This document shows positions 1 through 9,251 of a stretch of 64,000 nucleotides of DNA, one piece after another (within the stretch, counting starts at the first letter, position 1; the number at the start of each line of letters is the position of its first letter). Both the position numbers and the translations under genes were made by a program. This DNA is from Galbibacter orientalis DSM 19592 (GTDB lineage: Bacteria; Bacteroidota; Bacteroidia; Flavobacteriales; Flavobacteriaceae), in contig NZ_JH651379.1 of NCBI RefSeq assembly GCF_000260115.1, forward strand, positions 2,459,466 through 2,523,465. Reading direction: 5' to 3'. The notes below the pieces were generated by a model that worked only from the letters and a program-made list of their open reading frames with translations, was not told the DNA's origin and did not search any database.

Positions 1-445
1 CTGCAAAGCTAAACTTATTAATATATACTCTTTTAAAGAATAATATTAAAATAAGTAGCAATAAGGCCACATCTTTAAAGAACGACTCCCAAGGGGTTAA
101 TTTTATAGCATCTCCAAAACACCCACAATCGGTAACTTTATTAAAATATGCAGAATAAAACGTTAAGAATGTAAAGAATATAATCATAAGGAGTAAACTC
201 CAAACTGTAAATTTACGTTTAAAACCCACTAAAAGCATGACTCCTAGAACGGTTTCAAAAATTACTAAAAATATAGCTATGGCAAGTGCATAAGGCGCTA
301 AAAACTCTAAATTTAATACACTGGGACTAAAATATTCTTCCAATTTAAATGAAAACCCTACTGGATCGTTTAATTTTATAAGTCCACTTATAATAAACAA
401 AACCCCAACTAGTATTCTTGCAATTGAAACTACTATTTTACCCAT
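1..445 (-). CDS. BT_3928-like DoxX/MauE-type membrane protein (3' end cut by window)
   Basis: The reading frame starts with ATG at 445 and stays open to the left edge, so about 148 N-terminal residues are visible. It has four hydrophobic segments (near residues 5-22, 52-72, 80-100 and 125-140). The motif CGCFGD lies just before the last helix, and the pair GLIKLNDP follows the first. This pattern fits the Bacteroidota BT_3928 family of DoxX/MauE-related membrane proteins, often described as redox-associated. It precedes DUF1599, folP and dacA, a neighbourhood commonly kept in flavobacteria. The substrate and exact role are unknown. It lies 51 nt downstream of the DUF1599 gene on the same strand, so the two may be co-transcribed. 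Confidence 0.75.
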   Translation of the reverse strand, partial: MGKIVVSIARILVGVLFIISGLIKLNDPVGFSFKLEEYFSPSVLNLEFLAPYALAIAIFLVIFETVLGVMLLVGFKRKFTVWSLLLMIIFFTFLTFYSAYFNKVTDCGCFGDAIKLTPWESFFKDVALLLLILILFFKRVYINKFSFA

Positions 446-496
446 TCTTTACTTTTTCTATTATTTTTAAATTCAGTTTTTATATGAAACTCATTA

Positions 497-1042
497 TTAA
501 CTTTTCAACTCTTCAAGATGAATCATTGCAAAAACTGCATAATTAATCATATCTTGATAGTTTGCATCAATCCCTTCACTTACCAATGTTTTCCCTTTAT
601 TATCTTCAATTTGCTTTACACGAAGTATCTTTTGTAAAATCAAATCCGTCAAAGAACTTACACGCATTTCTCGCCAAGCCTCTCCATAATCATGGTTTTT
701 ATTTAGCATTAAATTCTTTGTCTGCTCAATATAAAAATCATACAGTTTTACAGCTTCATCAGTAGTTAAATCTGGTTGTACTGCTATCCCTTTTTCTATC
801 TGAATAAGCGCCATAACGGAATAATTTATAATTCCGATAAATTCAGATATTTCGTCTTCATCTACTTTTCTAACACTATTTTCTTGAAGGGAACGAATAC
901 GTTGTGCCTTTATAAATATCTGATCTGTAAGCGATGGCAATCGTAAAATACGCCACGCACTTCCATAATCTTTCATTTTCTTTTCAAACAATTCACGACA
1001 AACACTAACTACCTCATCGTATTGTTTTGATGTATTTTGCAT
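497..1042 (-). CDS. DUF1599 domain protein with internal duplication
   Basis: A 181-residue soluble protein. It contains two copies of the same unit: DYGSAWR at residues 25-31 and DYGEAWR at 118-124, each followed by a LTD motif and a basic R..R/K stretch. The offset is 93 residues, so the gene is an internal duplication. The unit matches DUF1599, a family of unknown function; each repeat is helical with conserved Asp and Glu. It is divergent from folP, with a shared 89-nt spacer that must hold both promoters. The molecular function cannot be stated from sequence. Confidence 0.85.
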   Translation of the reverse strand: MQNTSKQYDEVVSVCRELFEKKMKDYGSAWRILRLPSLTDQIFIKAQRIRSLQENSVRKVDEDEISEFIGIINYSVMALIQIEKGIAVQPDLTTDEAVKLYDFYIEQTKNLMLNKNHDYGEAWREMRVSSLTDLILQKILRVKQIEDNKGKTLVSEGIDANYQDMINYAVFAMIHLEELKS

Positions 1043-1131
1043 AAGTTTGATACTATTTTGCGTAAATTTCGCTTAAAATTTTCAATTGTTCAAAGTTAGC
1101 CCTTTAAACTTTATATTTTAAGCCCTTTTTA

Positions 1132-1971
1132 ATGACAATTAACTGTAACGGAACCCTTATCGATATTTCAAGCCCAAAAGTAATGGGCATACTAAATACC
1201 ACTCCAGATTCATTTTTTGATGGAGGAAAATACACCAATGATAGTCACATTTTAAATCGTGTAGAATCGATGTTAAATGATGGCGCTACTTTTATTGATT
1301 TAGGCGCCTACAGTTCTAGACCTGGAGCAAAAGAAGTTTCTGTTCAAGAAGAACTAAAACGCAGTGTTCCTACTACAGAACTTATTCTGAAAAACTTTCC
1401 TGAAACCTTACTCTCTATAGACACCTTTCGTGCTGAAGTTGCAAAAGAAGCTATTGAAGCAGGAGCGTGTATAGTGAACGATATTTCTGGCGGAACATTA
1501 GATCCTAATATGATTCCGACTGTAGGAAAACTTCGAGTTCCATATATTTTAATGCATATGAAAGGGAATCCAGAAACAATGCAAACAAAAATAACCTACC
1601 GTAATTTTATGAGAGAACTTCTTTATTACTTTTCTGAAAGAATAGCAGAAGCCAATGCTCATAAAATAAACGATGTGATAATTGATCCTGGTTTTGGATT
1701 TGCTAAAAACTTAGACCAGAATTATGAGCTAATGGCTAAACTAGATGTATTGCACATTTTAGGATTACCTCTATTAGTAGGAATCAGTAGAAAATCTATG
1801 ATTTACAAACTATTAGAAACTGATGCTTCTCAAGCCCTTAACGGTACCACAAGTTTAAATACAATTGCTCTAAGCAAAGGTGCTAATATTTTAAGAGTGC
1901 ATGATGTAAAAGAAGCTATGGAGTGTATCAAAATTAAGGAAATGATTGCCAAAAATAATTTCAGTATCTAA
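1132..1971 (+). CDS. folP: dihydropteroate synthase
   Basis: Condenses p-aminobenzoate with 6-hydroxymethyl-dihydropterin diphosphate to make dihydropteroate in folate synthesis; this is the sulfonamide target. At 279 aa it has the usual length. The first signature, NTTPDSFFDGG, lies at residues 22-32. It is followed by the SIDTF strand, NDISGG, the MHMKG loop, the DPGFGFAK signature and the GISRKS loop near residue 218-223, so all substrate-binding loops are present. It is encoded upstream of dacA with a 128-nt gap, a pairing seen widely in Bacteroidota. It begins with ATG, and no Shine-Dalgarno is evident. Confidence 0.96.
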   Translation: MTINCNGTLIDISSPKVMGILNTTPDSFFDGGKYTNDSHILNRVESMLNDGATFIDLGAYSSRPGAKEVSVQEELKRSVPTTELILKNFPETLLSIDTFRAEVAKEAIEAGACIVNDISGGTLDPNMIPTVGKLRVPYILMHMKGNPETMQTKITYRNFMRELLYYFSERIAEANAHKINDVIIDPGFGFAKNLDQNYELMAKLDVLHILGLPLLVGISRKSMIYKLLETDASQALNGTTSLNTIALSKGANILRVHDVKEAMECIKIKEMIAKNNFSI

Positions 1972-2099
1972 TTGCTCTCAATATTTTACTGCAAAAAACA
2001 AACAGTCTGAAATTCATAAAAACATTTTAACCTCACTTAGTGAGCAATTCTATTTTTTACTAATCTAAATTTTATATTTTTACATAAAACCGAAGTACT

Positions 2100-2882
2100 T
2101 TGGAAATATTCGATTTTGTTGAGCTTAAAATTGTAGATATCATAGATATCTTCCTTGTTGCCTTTCTTTTTTACTACTTATACAAGTTGGTAAAAGGAAC
2201 TGTTGCCATTAATATCTTTATTGGTATCGTTATAATCTATGTTATCTATTTACTTACCGAAGCATTAGATATGCGTATTCTAAGTAACATTTTTGGTAAA
2301 TTTATAGGTGCAGGATTTTTTGCTTTGATTGTAGTTTTTCAGCAAGAAATTAGAAAATTCTTATTAATGGTAGGCTCTACAAACTTTAGTAAAAGAGGGA
2401 TTATGAAGCATCTCAATTTTATGAAACACGACGGTTTGGGGGTAGATACAAATGTAGATGCCATAATTTCTGCTTGTGAAAAAATGAGCTCAAAACTTAC
2501 TGGTGTACTTATAGTTATTGAAAGAAATAACTCTCTAGAATTTGTAAAACATACTGGAGACCACATGAATATTGAAGTAAATCAACCTATTTTAGAAAGC
2601 ATCTTTTACAAAAATAGTACCTTACATGATGGCGCTGTTATTATTGAAGGAAACCGAATTGTGGCAACACGAGCAATCCTACCTGTTTCAAACGAACGAA
2701 ACATTCCGCTTCGGTTTGGGTTAAGACATCGAGCAGCTATTGGAGTTACCGAAAAAACTGATGCTGTTGCTTTGGTTGTTAGTGAAGAAAACGGGCAAGT
2801 TTCTTATATTAAGAATGGAGAATTTGTTTTGTATAATGAATTCAACGAACTTAAGAAAATTATTATAGACGATCTTACATAA
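2100..2882 (+). CDS. dacA: diadenylate cyclase (CdaA/DacA type), TTG start
   Basis: Makes the second messenger c-di-AMP from two ATP. At 260 aa it has three N-terminal membrane helices (about residues 12-32, 36-55 and 63-82), a QQEIRK linker, then the DisA_N domain with LHDGAV near residue 175 and RHRAAIG near 209. These are the two catalytic and ATP-binding motifs of the family. The start must be TTG at 2100: the next in-frame Met (near residue 58) would remove two helices, and the reading frame from TTG matches the usual N-terminus. The gene follows folP in the same direction. No CdaR/YbbR partner is next to it. Confidence 0.93.
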   Translation: MEIFDFVELKIVDIIDIFLVAFLFYYLYKLVKGTVAINIFIGIVIIYVIYLLTEALDMRILSNIFGKFIGAGFFALIVVFQQEIRKFLLMVGSTNFSKRGIMKHLNFMKHDGLGVDTNVDAIISACEKMSSKLTGVLIVIERNNSLEFVKHTGDHMNIEVNQPILESIFYKNSTLHDGAVIIEGNRIVATRAILPVSNERNIPLRFGLRHRAAIGVTEKTDAVALVVSEENGQVSYIKNGEFVLYNEFNELKKIIIDDLT

Positions 2883-2905
2883 GATTTTTATCCTTACTCC
2901 CTTAT

Positions 2906-4675
2906 TTAGATAGCTTCTTCAGCTAAAAATTGAACTTCGTATAAATTACGATAGTATCCATTTTCTTGTTTTAATAAATCTTCATGTGTGCCAGACTCCA
3001 CTATTTTCCCTGCTTCCATTACAATAATCCGATCTGCTTTTTTAATAGTTGCCAAACGGTGAGCAATTACAATAGAAGTTCTTCCTTTAGTTATCTTATC
3101 TGTTGCTTTCTGAATTAATTTTTCTGAATGCCCATCTACAGAAGAGGTTGCTTCATCCAACACCAATATACTTGGATTACTTACATACGCACGTAAAAAA
3201 GCAATGAGCTGACGTTGCCCACTAGAAAGCATACTTCCTCTTTCTTTTACATTATAATGATACCCTCCAGGCAAGCTTTTTATAAACTTATGAATTCCTA
3301 TATCTTTTGCTGCTTGGACTACATCTTCTTCCTTAATTGAAGGGTCATTTAGTGTAATATTATTTAAAATTGTATCTGCAAATAAGAAAACATCTTGCAA
3401 AACAACTGCTATTTGAGAACGCAGGGATTGTATGGTAAATTCGTTAATATTAGTTCCATCTGCTAAAATTTCTCCTGAATTAATTTCATAAAAACGATTC
3501 AATAAATTAATAATAGTAGACTTCCCAGCTCCTGTTGCTCCAACAATAGCAATAGTTTCTCCAGGTTTTGCTTCAAACGAAATTCCGTGTAAAACCTCTT
3601 CATTTTCAATATATCCAAAACGGACATTCTTAAAAGCAAGTGCTCCTTTTAAGTTTTCTGCGGTAAGATTTCCTTTATTTTCAATCTTACTATCGGTATC
3701 CAAAATATCAAACACCCTATTTGCAGCAACCATTCCCATTTGTAGGGTATTAAATTTATCGGCTATTTGTCTAAGCGGTCTAAAAATCATTGTAGCCAAC
3801 ATAATAAACATAAAAATGTTCCCTAAATCGCTGGCACCATCCATTACTGCACGTAACCCACCATACCAAACAATTAAACCCGTTGTTATAGCCGACATAA
3901 GTTCTACAACCGCTATAAAAATGGAGTTATACCAAACCGTGTTAATCCAAGCTTTTTTGTGTTTTTCGTTTATTACTTTAAATTGTTCGTATTCCTCTTT
4001 TTCTCTTACAAAAAGCTGAACTATTTTCATTCCCGTTAACCGCTCCTGAACAAAAGAATTTAAGTTTGAAACCTCTTTTCTCACTTCAATAAATGCTTTC
4101 TTCATTGCTTTTTGAAACAATCTAGTAGCATATAACATCAATGGAAGTACTGCAAACACTATTAAAGATAATTGCCAATCAAAATAAAGCATTACTCCAG
4201 CCACAACTATCATTTTTAGCAAGTCACTAACAATCATAAAAAGTCCGTCGCTAAAAATAGCTGCAATACGCTCAATATCACTTACAGCCCTTGTTACAAG
4301 TATTCCTACAGAAGAACTATCAAAATACTTCATTCTAAAACTAAGCATATGCTTAAATAGTTTTACCCGAATATCTTGAATTACCGATTGTCCCAACCAA
4401 TTGGCATAATAAATAAATGAAAGCTGACTAATAACTTCTAAAAATAGCACAATCGTCATGTAAACCACAAACATCAAGAGTCCGTGACTATCTTTTGAAA
4501 GTACGTAATCATCTATGGTGTATTTTAATAATATAGGACGAACAGAAGAAAATACTGAAAGCGAGATTGCCGCAAAAGCAACCCCAATAAATGTTAATCG
4601 GTATGGCCTTGTGTAACGCATTAAACGCTTAAAAAGTCCTAAATCAAATGTATTACCTGCTTTATCTTTACTCAT
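2906..4675 (-). CDS. ABC exporter, fused permease and ATPase (MsbA/LmrA type)
   Basis: A 589-residue half-transporter. An N-terminal six-helix membrane domain (about residues 20-320) is followed by the nucleotide-binding domain. That domain has Walker A GATGAGKST, a Q-loop (VLQDVFLF), an ABC signature, Walker B ILVLDEATSSVD and an H-loop IAHRLAT. The signature reads LSSGQRQ rather than LSGGQRQ, a mild substitution that may still be active. It probably works as a homodimer exporting a lipid or drug; the substrate cannot be inferred. It overlaps the upstream truA by 8 nt, so the two are translated from one transcript. Confidence 0.9.
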   Translation of the reverse strand: MSKDKAGNTFDLGLFKRLMRYTRPYRLTFIGVAFAAISLSVFSSVRPILLKYTIDDYVLSKDSHGLLMFVVYMTIVLFLEVISQLSFIYYANWLGQSVIQDIRVKLFKHMLSFRMKYFDSSSVGILVTRAVSDIERIAAIFSDGLFMIVSDLLKMIVVAGVMLYFDWQLSLIVFAVLPLMLYATRLFQKAMKKAFIEVRKEVSNLNSFVQERLTGMKIVQLFVREKEEYEQFKVINEKHKKAWINTVWYNSIFIAVVELMSAITTGLIVWYGGLRAVMDGASDLGNIFMFIMLATMIFRPLRQIADKFNTLQMGMVAANRVFDILDTDSKIENKGNLTAENLKGALAFKNVRFGYIENEEVLHGISFEAKPGETIAIVGATGAGKSTIINLLNRFYEINSGEILADGTNINEFTIQSLRSQIAVVLQDVFLFADTILNNITLNDPSIKEEDVVQAAKDIGIHKFIKSLPGGYHYNVKERGSMLSSGQRQLIAFLRAYVSNPSILVLDEATSSVDGHSEKLIQKATDKITKGRTSIVIAHRLATIKKADRIIVMEAGKIVESGTHEDLLKQENGYYRNLYEVQFLAEEAI

Positions 4676-5420
4676 TAATTTTTTTAATTGAATTGGGGTA
4701 GACCACTTCTGTTAAATAAAGTCCATGTGCTGGAACCGAGGCTCCTGCATTACTTCTATCTTTACTTTTTATAATTTCTGTTACTTCCTCAAGAGATATT
4801 TTTCCTATTCCAACATCCAACAAAGTTCCTACAATAGCTCTTACCATATTACGTAAAAATCTGTCGGCTGTGATATGAAAAACTAACAATTCTCCTTCAC
4901 AAATCCACGCTGCCCTTTTTACATCACAAATATATGTTTTTACATCTGTGTTTGATTTAGAGAAACATTGAAAATCTTTATAATTTAATAATTCTGCAGC
5001 GGCTTTATTCATGGCATCTACATCTAAATCTGCCTTTATAAAGTGTGCGTACTCATTAAAAAAAGGATTCTTTTCTTGTACCAACCAATATTCATAACTC
5101 CGTTGTGTAGCATCAAAACGAGCATGCGCTTCATCTACCACTAAAAAAATATCCTTTATAGCAATATCATTAGGTAAAAAGCTATTCAGTTTATGCTTTA
5201 ATATGGCAGTTTCTATAGCTATATTAACATCAAAATGAGCAAACATTTGCTTTGCATGTACTCCAGAATCGGTTCTACCGGCGCCCATTATCTGAATTTC
5301 TGTTCTTAAAAGTGTAGAAAGTGCTTTTTCTAAAACTTCTTGTACAGAAATTGCGTTAGGCTGATTTTGCCACCCATGGTATTGTTGCCCATTGTAAGAA
5401 AGCTCCAAAAAATATCTCAA
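4668..5420 (-). CDS. truA: tRNA pseudouridine synthase A
   Basis: Converts uridines 38-40 of tRNA anticodon arms to pseudouridine. At 250 aa it has the standard length. The catalytic Asp is D51 in GAGRTDSGVHA (residues 47-56), and the RNA-binding YHGW motif is near residue 14-17. The start is TTG at 5420; a stop codon lies 12 nt upstream in frame and there is no ATG between, so a non-ATG start is required. It overlaps the ABC exporter gene that follows by 8 nt. Confidence 0.95.
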   Translation of the reverse strand: MRYFLELSYNGQQYHGWQNQPNAISVQEVLEKALSTLLRTEIQIMGAGRTDSGVHAKQMFAHFDVNIAIETAILKHKLNSFLPNDIAIKDIFLVVDEAHARFDATQRSYEYWLVQEKNPFFNEYAHFIKADLDVDAMNKAAAELLNYKDFQCFSKSNTDVKTYICDVKRAAWICEGELLVFHITADRFLRNMVRAIVGTLLDVGIGKISLEEVTEIIKSKDRSNAGASVPAHGLYLTEVVYPNSIKKINE

Positions 5421-5879
5421 ATCAAAATGCTATTTTTGTAACAAGCTACAAAGATACTCATTTTGATGGGAGTATTTTATTTTGAAAGTCCATAATGGGC
5501 ATTTAATAGGCAATGACCAATACCAATCGAAATAATTAAACTACTAGAAAGCAATTAATTGTAAAATCAACTACCTCGAGGCAAGCCTACGAGGTATTCA
5601 AAGGAAAATAATTTAACCCATTTCGACGTAGAGCCCTTCGATAAACTCAGGGCAAGCTCTGGGGAATAAAACCCTCAATGAGGGATTTAAATAGATGAAA
5701 CATCCATGTCTAATTTTTAAACACTCAGCTGAATGATTATTTGGATGTTCCATATGAACATTTAAAGACAATAAAAAAAACATATAAAACCCCTCATAAA
5801 GGGATTTATTATAGATAAGGTAAATGCCTCCGCAAAGGGGGATGAATAAATCAAAGGCTTTTTAAAACGTAATTATTTT
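5421..5879. other. 459-nt gap between truA and phosphodiesterase, repeat-rich
   Basis: There is no gene here. It holds repeat copy A (5566-5689) and, further right, two shorter hairpin-like relatives: ACCCCTCATAAAGGGATTTA near 5786-5806 and CCTCCGCAAAGGGGG near 5827-5841. These resemble the terminal CCCTCAATGAGGG of the repeat. The divergent genes on either side start at its edges, so promoters must also lie here, but none is clear. Confidence 0.6.
5566..5689 (+). repeat. dispersed intergenic repeat R1, copy A
   Basis: About 124 bp beginning ATCAACTACCTCGAGGCAAG and ending CCCTCAATGAGGGAT. Two further clear copies lie at 26660-26780 and 39346-39469, all in intergenic DNA and all on the + strand. 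The core contains an imperfect hairpin (AGAGC...GCTCT around CTTCGATAAACTCAGG), and the end forms a CCCTC/GAGGG hairpin. No reading frame is conserved. The family is probably a non-coding REP-like element. Confidence 0.8.
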
Positions 5880-6377
5880 ATGCGAAAAATTCTTTTACTT
5901 TCAGACACACATAGTTATATAGACGATGCCATTCTAAAATATGTAAATCTAGCTGATGAAGTATGGCATGCCGGAGATATTGGCGACCTCCAAGTTACCG
6001 ATGCTTTAAAAAAACTAAAACCTCTAAAAGCTGTTTTTGGAAATATTGATAATGACAAAGCACGATTAGAATTTCCAGAAAATAACCGCTTCTTTTGTGA
6101 AGGGGTGGATGTTTGGATTACACATATTGGAGGATATCCTAATAAATACGACCGTAGAATTAGAGAGGAAATCAAGGTAAACCCTCCTAAACTCTTTATT
6201 TGTGGACACTCGCATATCTTAAAAGTAATGTGGGATAAAAAGCTGAATTTATTGCATATGAATCCTGGTGCAGCTGGGAAACATGGGTTTCATAAAGTTA
6301 GAACTATGTTACGCTTTGTAATTGACAACGAACAAATTAAAGACCTTGAAATTATAGAACTCGAAAAACGAGTATAA
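5880..6377 (+). CDS. YfcE/MJ0936-type metallophosphoesterase
   Basis: A 165-residue calcineurin-like phosphoesterase. The metal ligands are all present: D9 and H11 in LSDTH, the AGDIGD motif (D33), GNIDN (N55), the histidine in THIGG and the C-terminal GHSH motif. The short length and motif layout fit the YfcE/MJ0936 phosphodiesterase group, which hydrolyses simple phosphodiesters in vitro; the natural substrate is not known. It is monocistronic, with 78 nt before the next gene. Confidence 0.88.
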   Translation: MRKILLLSDTHSYIDDAILKYVNLADEVWHAGDIGDLQVTDALKKLKPLKAVFGNIDNDKARLEFPENNRFFCEGVDVWITHIGGYPNKYDRRIREEIKVNPPKLFICGHSHILKVMWDKKLNLLHMNPGAAGKHGFHKVRTMLRFVIDNEQIKDLEIIELEKRV

Positions 6378-6455
6378 ATAAAGGTTAAACCCTGCTATAT
6401 ATTACTTATTTTCTAAAAAGATATTACTTTTACACTCTTTAAAAAAAATCATATT

Positions 6456-7172
6456 ATGATCAGAAAAATTTTAACGGTTGTTGTTCTTACAGCAACACTT
6501 TTATCTCTAAACAGCTGTGATACACTTAACACTGCTGGGAACACAAGTCAAAACAGCAATGTAGCTCTAAATACTGTACAATCTGTTTTAAATAACGGAA
6601 CACAAGAAGCTTTTTCGGTATTTGGCGACTCTAATGAATTTATGACTAATGCTTTGATTGATGCTGCCATGCCTCAAAAATTAAAAGATATCAACAATAA
6701 ATTAGAATCTTTAGGACTTTCTAGTGTTGTTGCAAAGGAAAAAGCACTAATTAGCGATATTGCAAATGCTTCTATTACCACCGCAAGACCTATAGTTACT
6801 AAAGCTATAAATGAAATGACTACTCAAGATGCAATTGCTATTATTTCTGGTGGAAAAGATGCTGCAACGTCCTACCTTAAGGATAAAACTTACAATGATT
6901 TAACTACTGCTATTGCTCCAGTTGTTACCGATAAAACAGAAAGCTTAGGCATCAACTCCTTATTAAACAATGCGCTTGGAGGTAATAATAGCTCATTAAA
7001 TGGAGTTTTAGGCGCTGTTTTAGGAACAGGAAGTACCGCCAGTGGTTCCGAGCAGTTAAACGATGCAGTAACCAAACAATTAGTAGATGGTTTATTTAAT
7101 ATTGTAGAACAAACCGAAAATAACGTACGTTCAAATCCCTCTACTATTTTAAACTCTGTTTTGAGTAATTAA
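6456..7172 (+). CDS. DUF4197 family lipoprotein
   Basis: A 238-residue lipoprotein. A signal peptide with lipobox LNSC ends at Cys21. The mature part is mostly helical and matches DUF4197, with segments such as FMTNALIDAAMPQKL, the repeated GKDAAT and TDKTESLG. The family is of unknown function and is probably anchored in an envelope membrane facing the periplasm. It stands alone, after a 78-nt spacer from the phosphodiesterase gene. Confidence 0.85.
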   Translation: MIRKILTVVVLTATLLSLNSCDTLNTAGNTSQNSNVALNTVQSVLNNGTQEAFSVFGDSNEFMTNALIDAAMPQKLKDINNKLESLGLSSVVAKEKALISDIANASITTARPIVTKAINEMTTQDAIAIISGGKDAATSYLKDKTYNDLTTAIAPVVTDKTESLGINSLLNNALGGNNSSLNGVLGAVLGTGSTASGSEQLNDAVTKQLVDGLFNIVEQTENNVRSNPSTILNSVLSN

Positions 7173-7444
7173 AGAAGGAGCTAAATGTATTTCTACTTCA
7201 AAGGCTAAGAATATCGTTGTTAATATCAATAATTAAGACATCTTAGCAATCGAATATTTATTATGTTTATATGCTATAAAAACATATAAAATGATGTTTT
7301 TAATTGTTTGTTTTTAGAGTATTTATTATGAAATAATGTTTTTTTTTACTATATTGGTATTATATGCTATATAATTTTAATTATTTAAGAGCTCTACGTA
7401 AATGTTTAAAAATTCATTTATTAACACTTTAAATATTAGAAAAC

Positions 7445-7690
7445 ATGAAAAAAACAATTCTTTCTTTTGCGCTAATCACTATTATATTTGTAGCATTCGC
7501 ATTTGCACCTGCTGAGACAAATAATTCACTAACTGATGACTTTGAAATAACTGATACAGTTATAGAAGCACAAGCTACATGTTCTACTAAATATCGAACT
7601 CAAGAGTCTTTTTCCGAATGTAATAATACACATACTGGAGAAGTACTTAAGCAATTTGAAGCTATGTCCAACATATTAGGTAAATACTAA
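7445..7690 (+). CDS. small secreted peptide with two cysteines, unknown
   Basis: An 81-residue protein with a good N-terminal signal peptide (basic MKK, hydrophobic core to about residue 21, AFA cleavage region). An acidic linker is followed by a segment with two Cys 13 residues apart (near residues 46 and 59), rich in Ser, Thr and charged residues. I do not recognise a family. It lies 62 nt before the GLPGLI gene on the same strand, so it may be part of the same unit. A role as an exported or signal-like peptide is only a guess. Confidence 0.6.
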   Translation: MKKTILSFALITIIFVAFAFAPAETNNSLTDDFEITDTVIEAQATCSTKYRTQESFSECNNTHTGEVLKQFEAMSNILGKY

Positions 7691-7752
7691 ATGCTTTATA
7701 GTATTGTTCTCTTTAATAGAGAGAGCAATACTTTTTCTATTAAAAAAAAAAG

Positions 7753-8550
7753 ATGATATCCATTCATAAATGTTTTCTTGCTCTTTTTTTAATTTACTGT
7801 ACCATACAGGCAAAAGCTCAATCAGAAGCAAAAAATATTATCAAAGTAACCTATACAAGTACTCCGATCAGTCAATATAAAATGACGGAGTCACACATGC
7901 AGGACTCGCCAACGAAAGCGTCATTGCACGAATTTATGAAGGGAATAACAGATTATTATAGTTTGTATATTAATGTTAAAGATCGCTCATCTATCTATGT
8001 TTTGGATTCTACGGTACAAAAAAGACCGATAGGCTGGGAAAACCCTAGAACTACAGCAGCTCTTGCCGATACAGTTTTATTCTCTATAAAAACTACCGAA
8101 AACAAGACCTTTAAACATGAGTGGATAATGAATCAAACCTTTTACACCGAAGGTGAAGTTGGGAATATAGAATGGGTTTTAACCAATGAGCAAAAGAAGA
8201 TAAAAGGGCTAAATTGTTTCAAGGCAAAATCGAAATCAAGTGATTACCCTATGTTAACGGTCTGGTACACCAAAGAACTACCCGTATCAAACGGGCCCTC
8301 TGTGTACCAAGGACTCCCAGGACTAGTAGTAGTTGCAGAAGACTATTTTCGAACTATACAAATCCAAAAAATTGAATATAATAGTGAGATTGATTTTTAC
8401 GAAACTCTTTATAAAACGAAGTATAATATTTTTATAGAAGAAAAGAAAAAGAAAAAGCACTACGATATAGAACCCATATTACTTATTAAAAAAGGAGATC
8501 TTGCAACAGGTCTCTATGAATATTATCATAAAAAGCCATATAAAAGATAA
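7753..8550 (+). CDS. GLPGLI family secreted protein
   Basis: A 265-residue protein with a signal peptide (cleavage near AKAQ, residue 23-24). The family-defining motif appears as QGLPGLVVVAED near residue 187-198, preceded by the usual WYT..LPVSNGPSVY segment and by KKIKGLNCFKA. GLPGLI proteins (TIGR01200) are Bacteroidota-specific, exported and of unknown function. They are frequently encoded next to a TonB-dependent receptor with a regulatory domain. Here the C-terminal fragment of such a receptor survives about 1.4 kb downstream, which fits that association. Confidence 0.88.
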   Translation: MISIHKCFLALFLIYCTIQAKAQSEAKNIIKVTYTSTPISQYKMTESHMQDSPTKASLHEFMKGITDYYSLYINVKDRSSIYVLDSTVQKRPIGWENPRTTAALADTVLFSIKTTENKTFKHEWIMNQTFYTEGEVGNIEWVLTNEQKKIKGLNCFKAKSKSSDYPMLTVWYTKELPVSNGPSVYQGLPGLVVVAEDYFRTIQIQKIEYNSEIDFYETLYKTKYNIFIEEKKKKKHYDIEPILLIKKGDLATGLYEYYHKKPYKR

Positions 8551-8621
8551 ACTATTTTTCCTTTATAAAAGGTCTTGATATCGTTGTTTTATCCATTTAA
8601 AAACACCAGTAAAAATGTATT

Positions 8622-9251
8622 ATGAAAAAAACATTGTTAGTACTCTTCTTTACTGGGCATTTATTACTTATTTTTTTTCAATCGACTTGGACTACAATTG
8701 ACGGATATTGGGGTTTCCACTATAATAAAAAACCATCCATCTTTATTTTTAACTTTTTAAAACAGAACCAATACACCGAGCCATATTATTTATTGACAGG
8801 TATAAATACAGGTTATGGGTTTTATGGCATCCATGCCGCTACAGAAAAATACTTAAGGGCAACTTATTATGATTCTCTGGATCAGGTGCTAAAAAAAGAT
8901 CGCTACTTTAACTTCTCAAGTACCAATGGTATTTCACGGTTGGAAGGGTATGCATCATTTTTAGCAAATTATGTAGCAAAAACAAAAAATGCAATAGATG
9001 CTGATTCTCTCTCAATAGCTAATAACGATCCAGATGTTCTAAGTTTAAGGAATGAATATAAGTTCAAAAAAGACTACGTAGTTAAAACCTTAAAATGGTT
9101 AGGAAAAAAAGAAGCCTTAAAGCGCTCCGAATGTGCTTCATATAAAATAGAATTACTTACTATAGTTCCCGAAAATATTTGGGAAAGGAAGGAACGTCAA
9201 GCTAAACCTAATATATATGTTATTCAAGAAGGTAGATTTCCTGTACAATAA
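8622..9251 (+). CDS. uncharacterised protein paired with HTTM gene
   Basis: A 209-residue protein with an N-terminal hydrophobic segment (about residues 3-20), probably a membrane anchor or uncleaved signal, followed by a soluble region. Its 3' end overlaps the start of the HTTM gene by 35 nt. Such overlap implies coupled translation and a shared role with that membrane protein. I cannot assign a family or activity. It lies 71 nt downstream of the GLPGLI gene. Confidence 0.65.
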   Translation: MKKTLLVLFFTGHLLLIFFQSTWTTIDGYWGFHYNKKPSIFIFNFLKQNQYTEPYYLLTGINTGYGFYGIHAATEKYLRATYYDSLDQVLKKDRYFNFSSTNGISRLEGYASFLANYVAKTKNAIDADSLSIANNDPDVLSLRNEYKFKKDYVVKTLKWLGKKEALKRSECASYKIELLTIVPENIWERKERQAKPNIYVIQEGRFPVQ

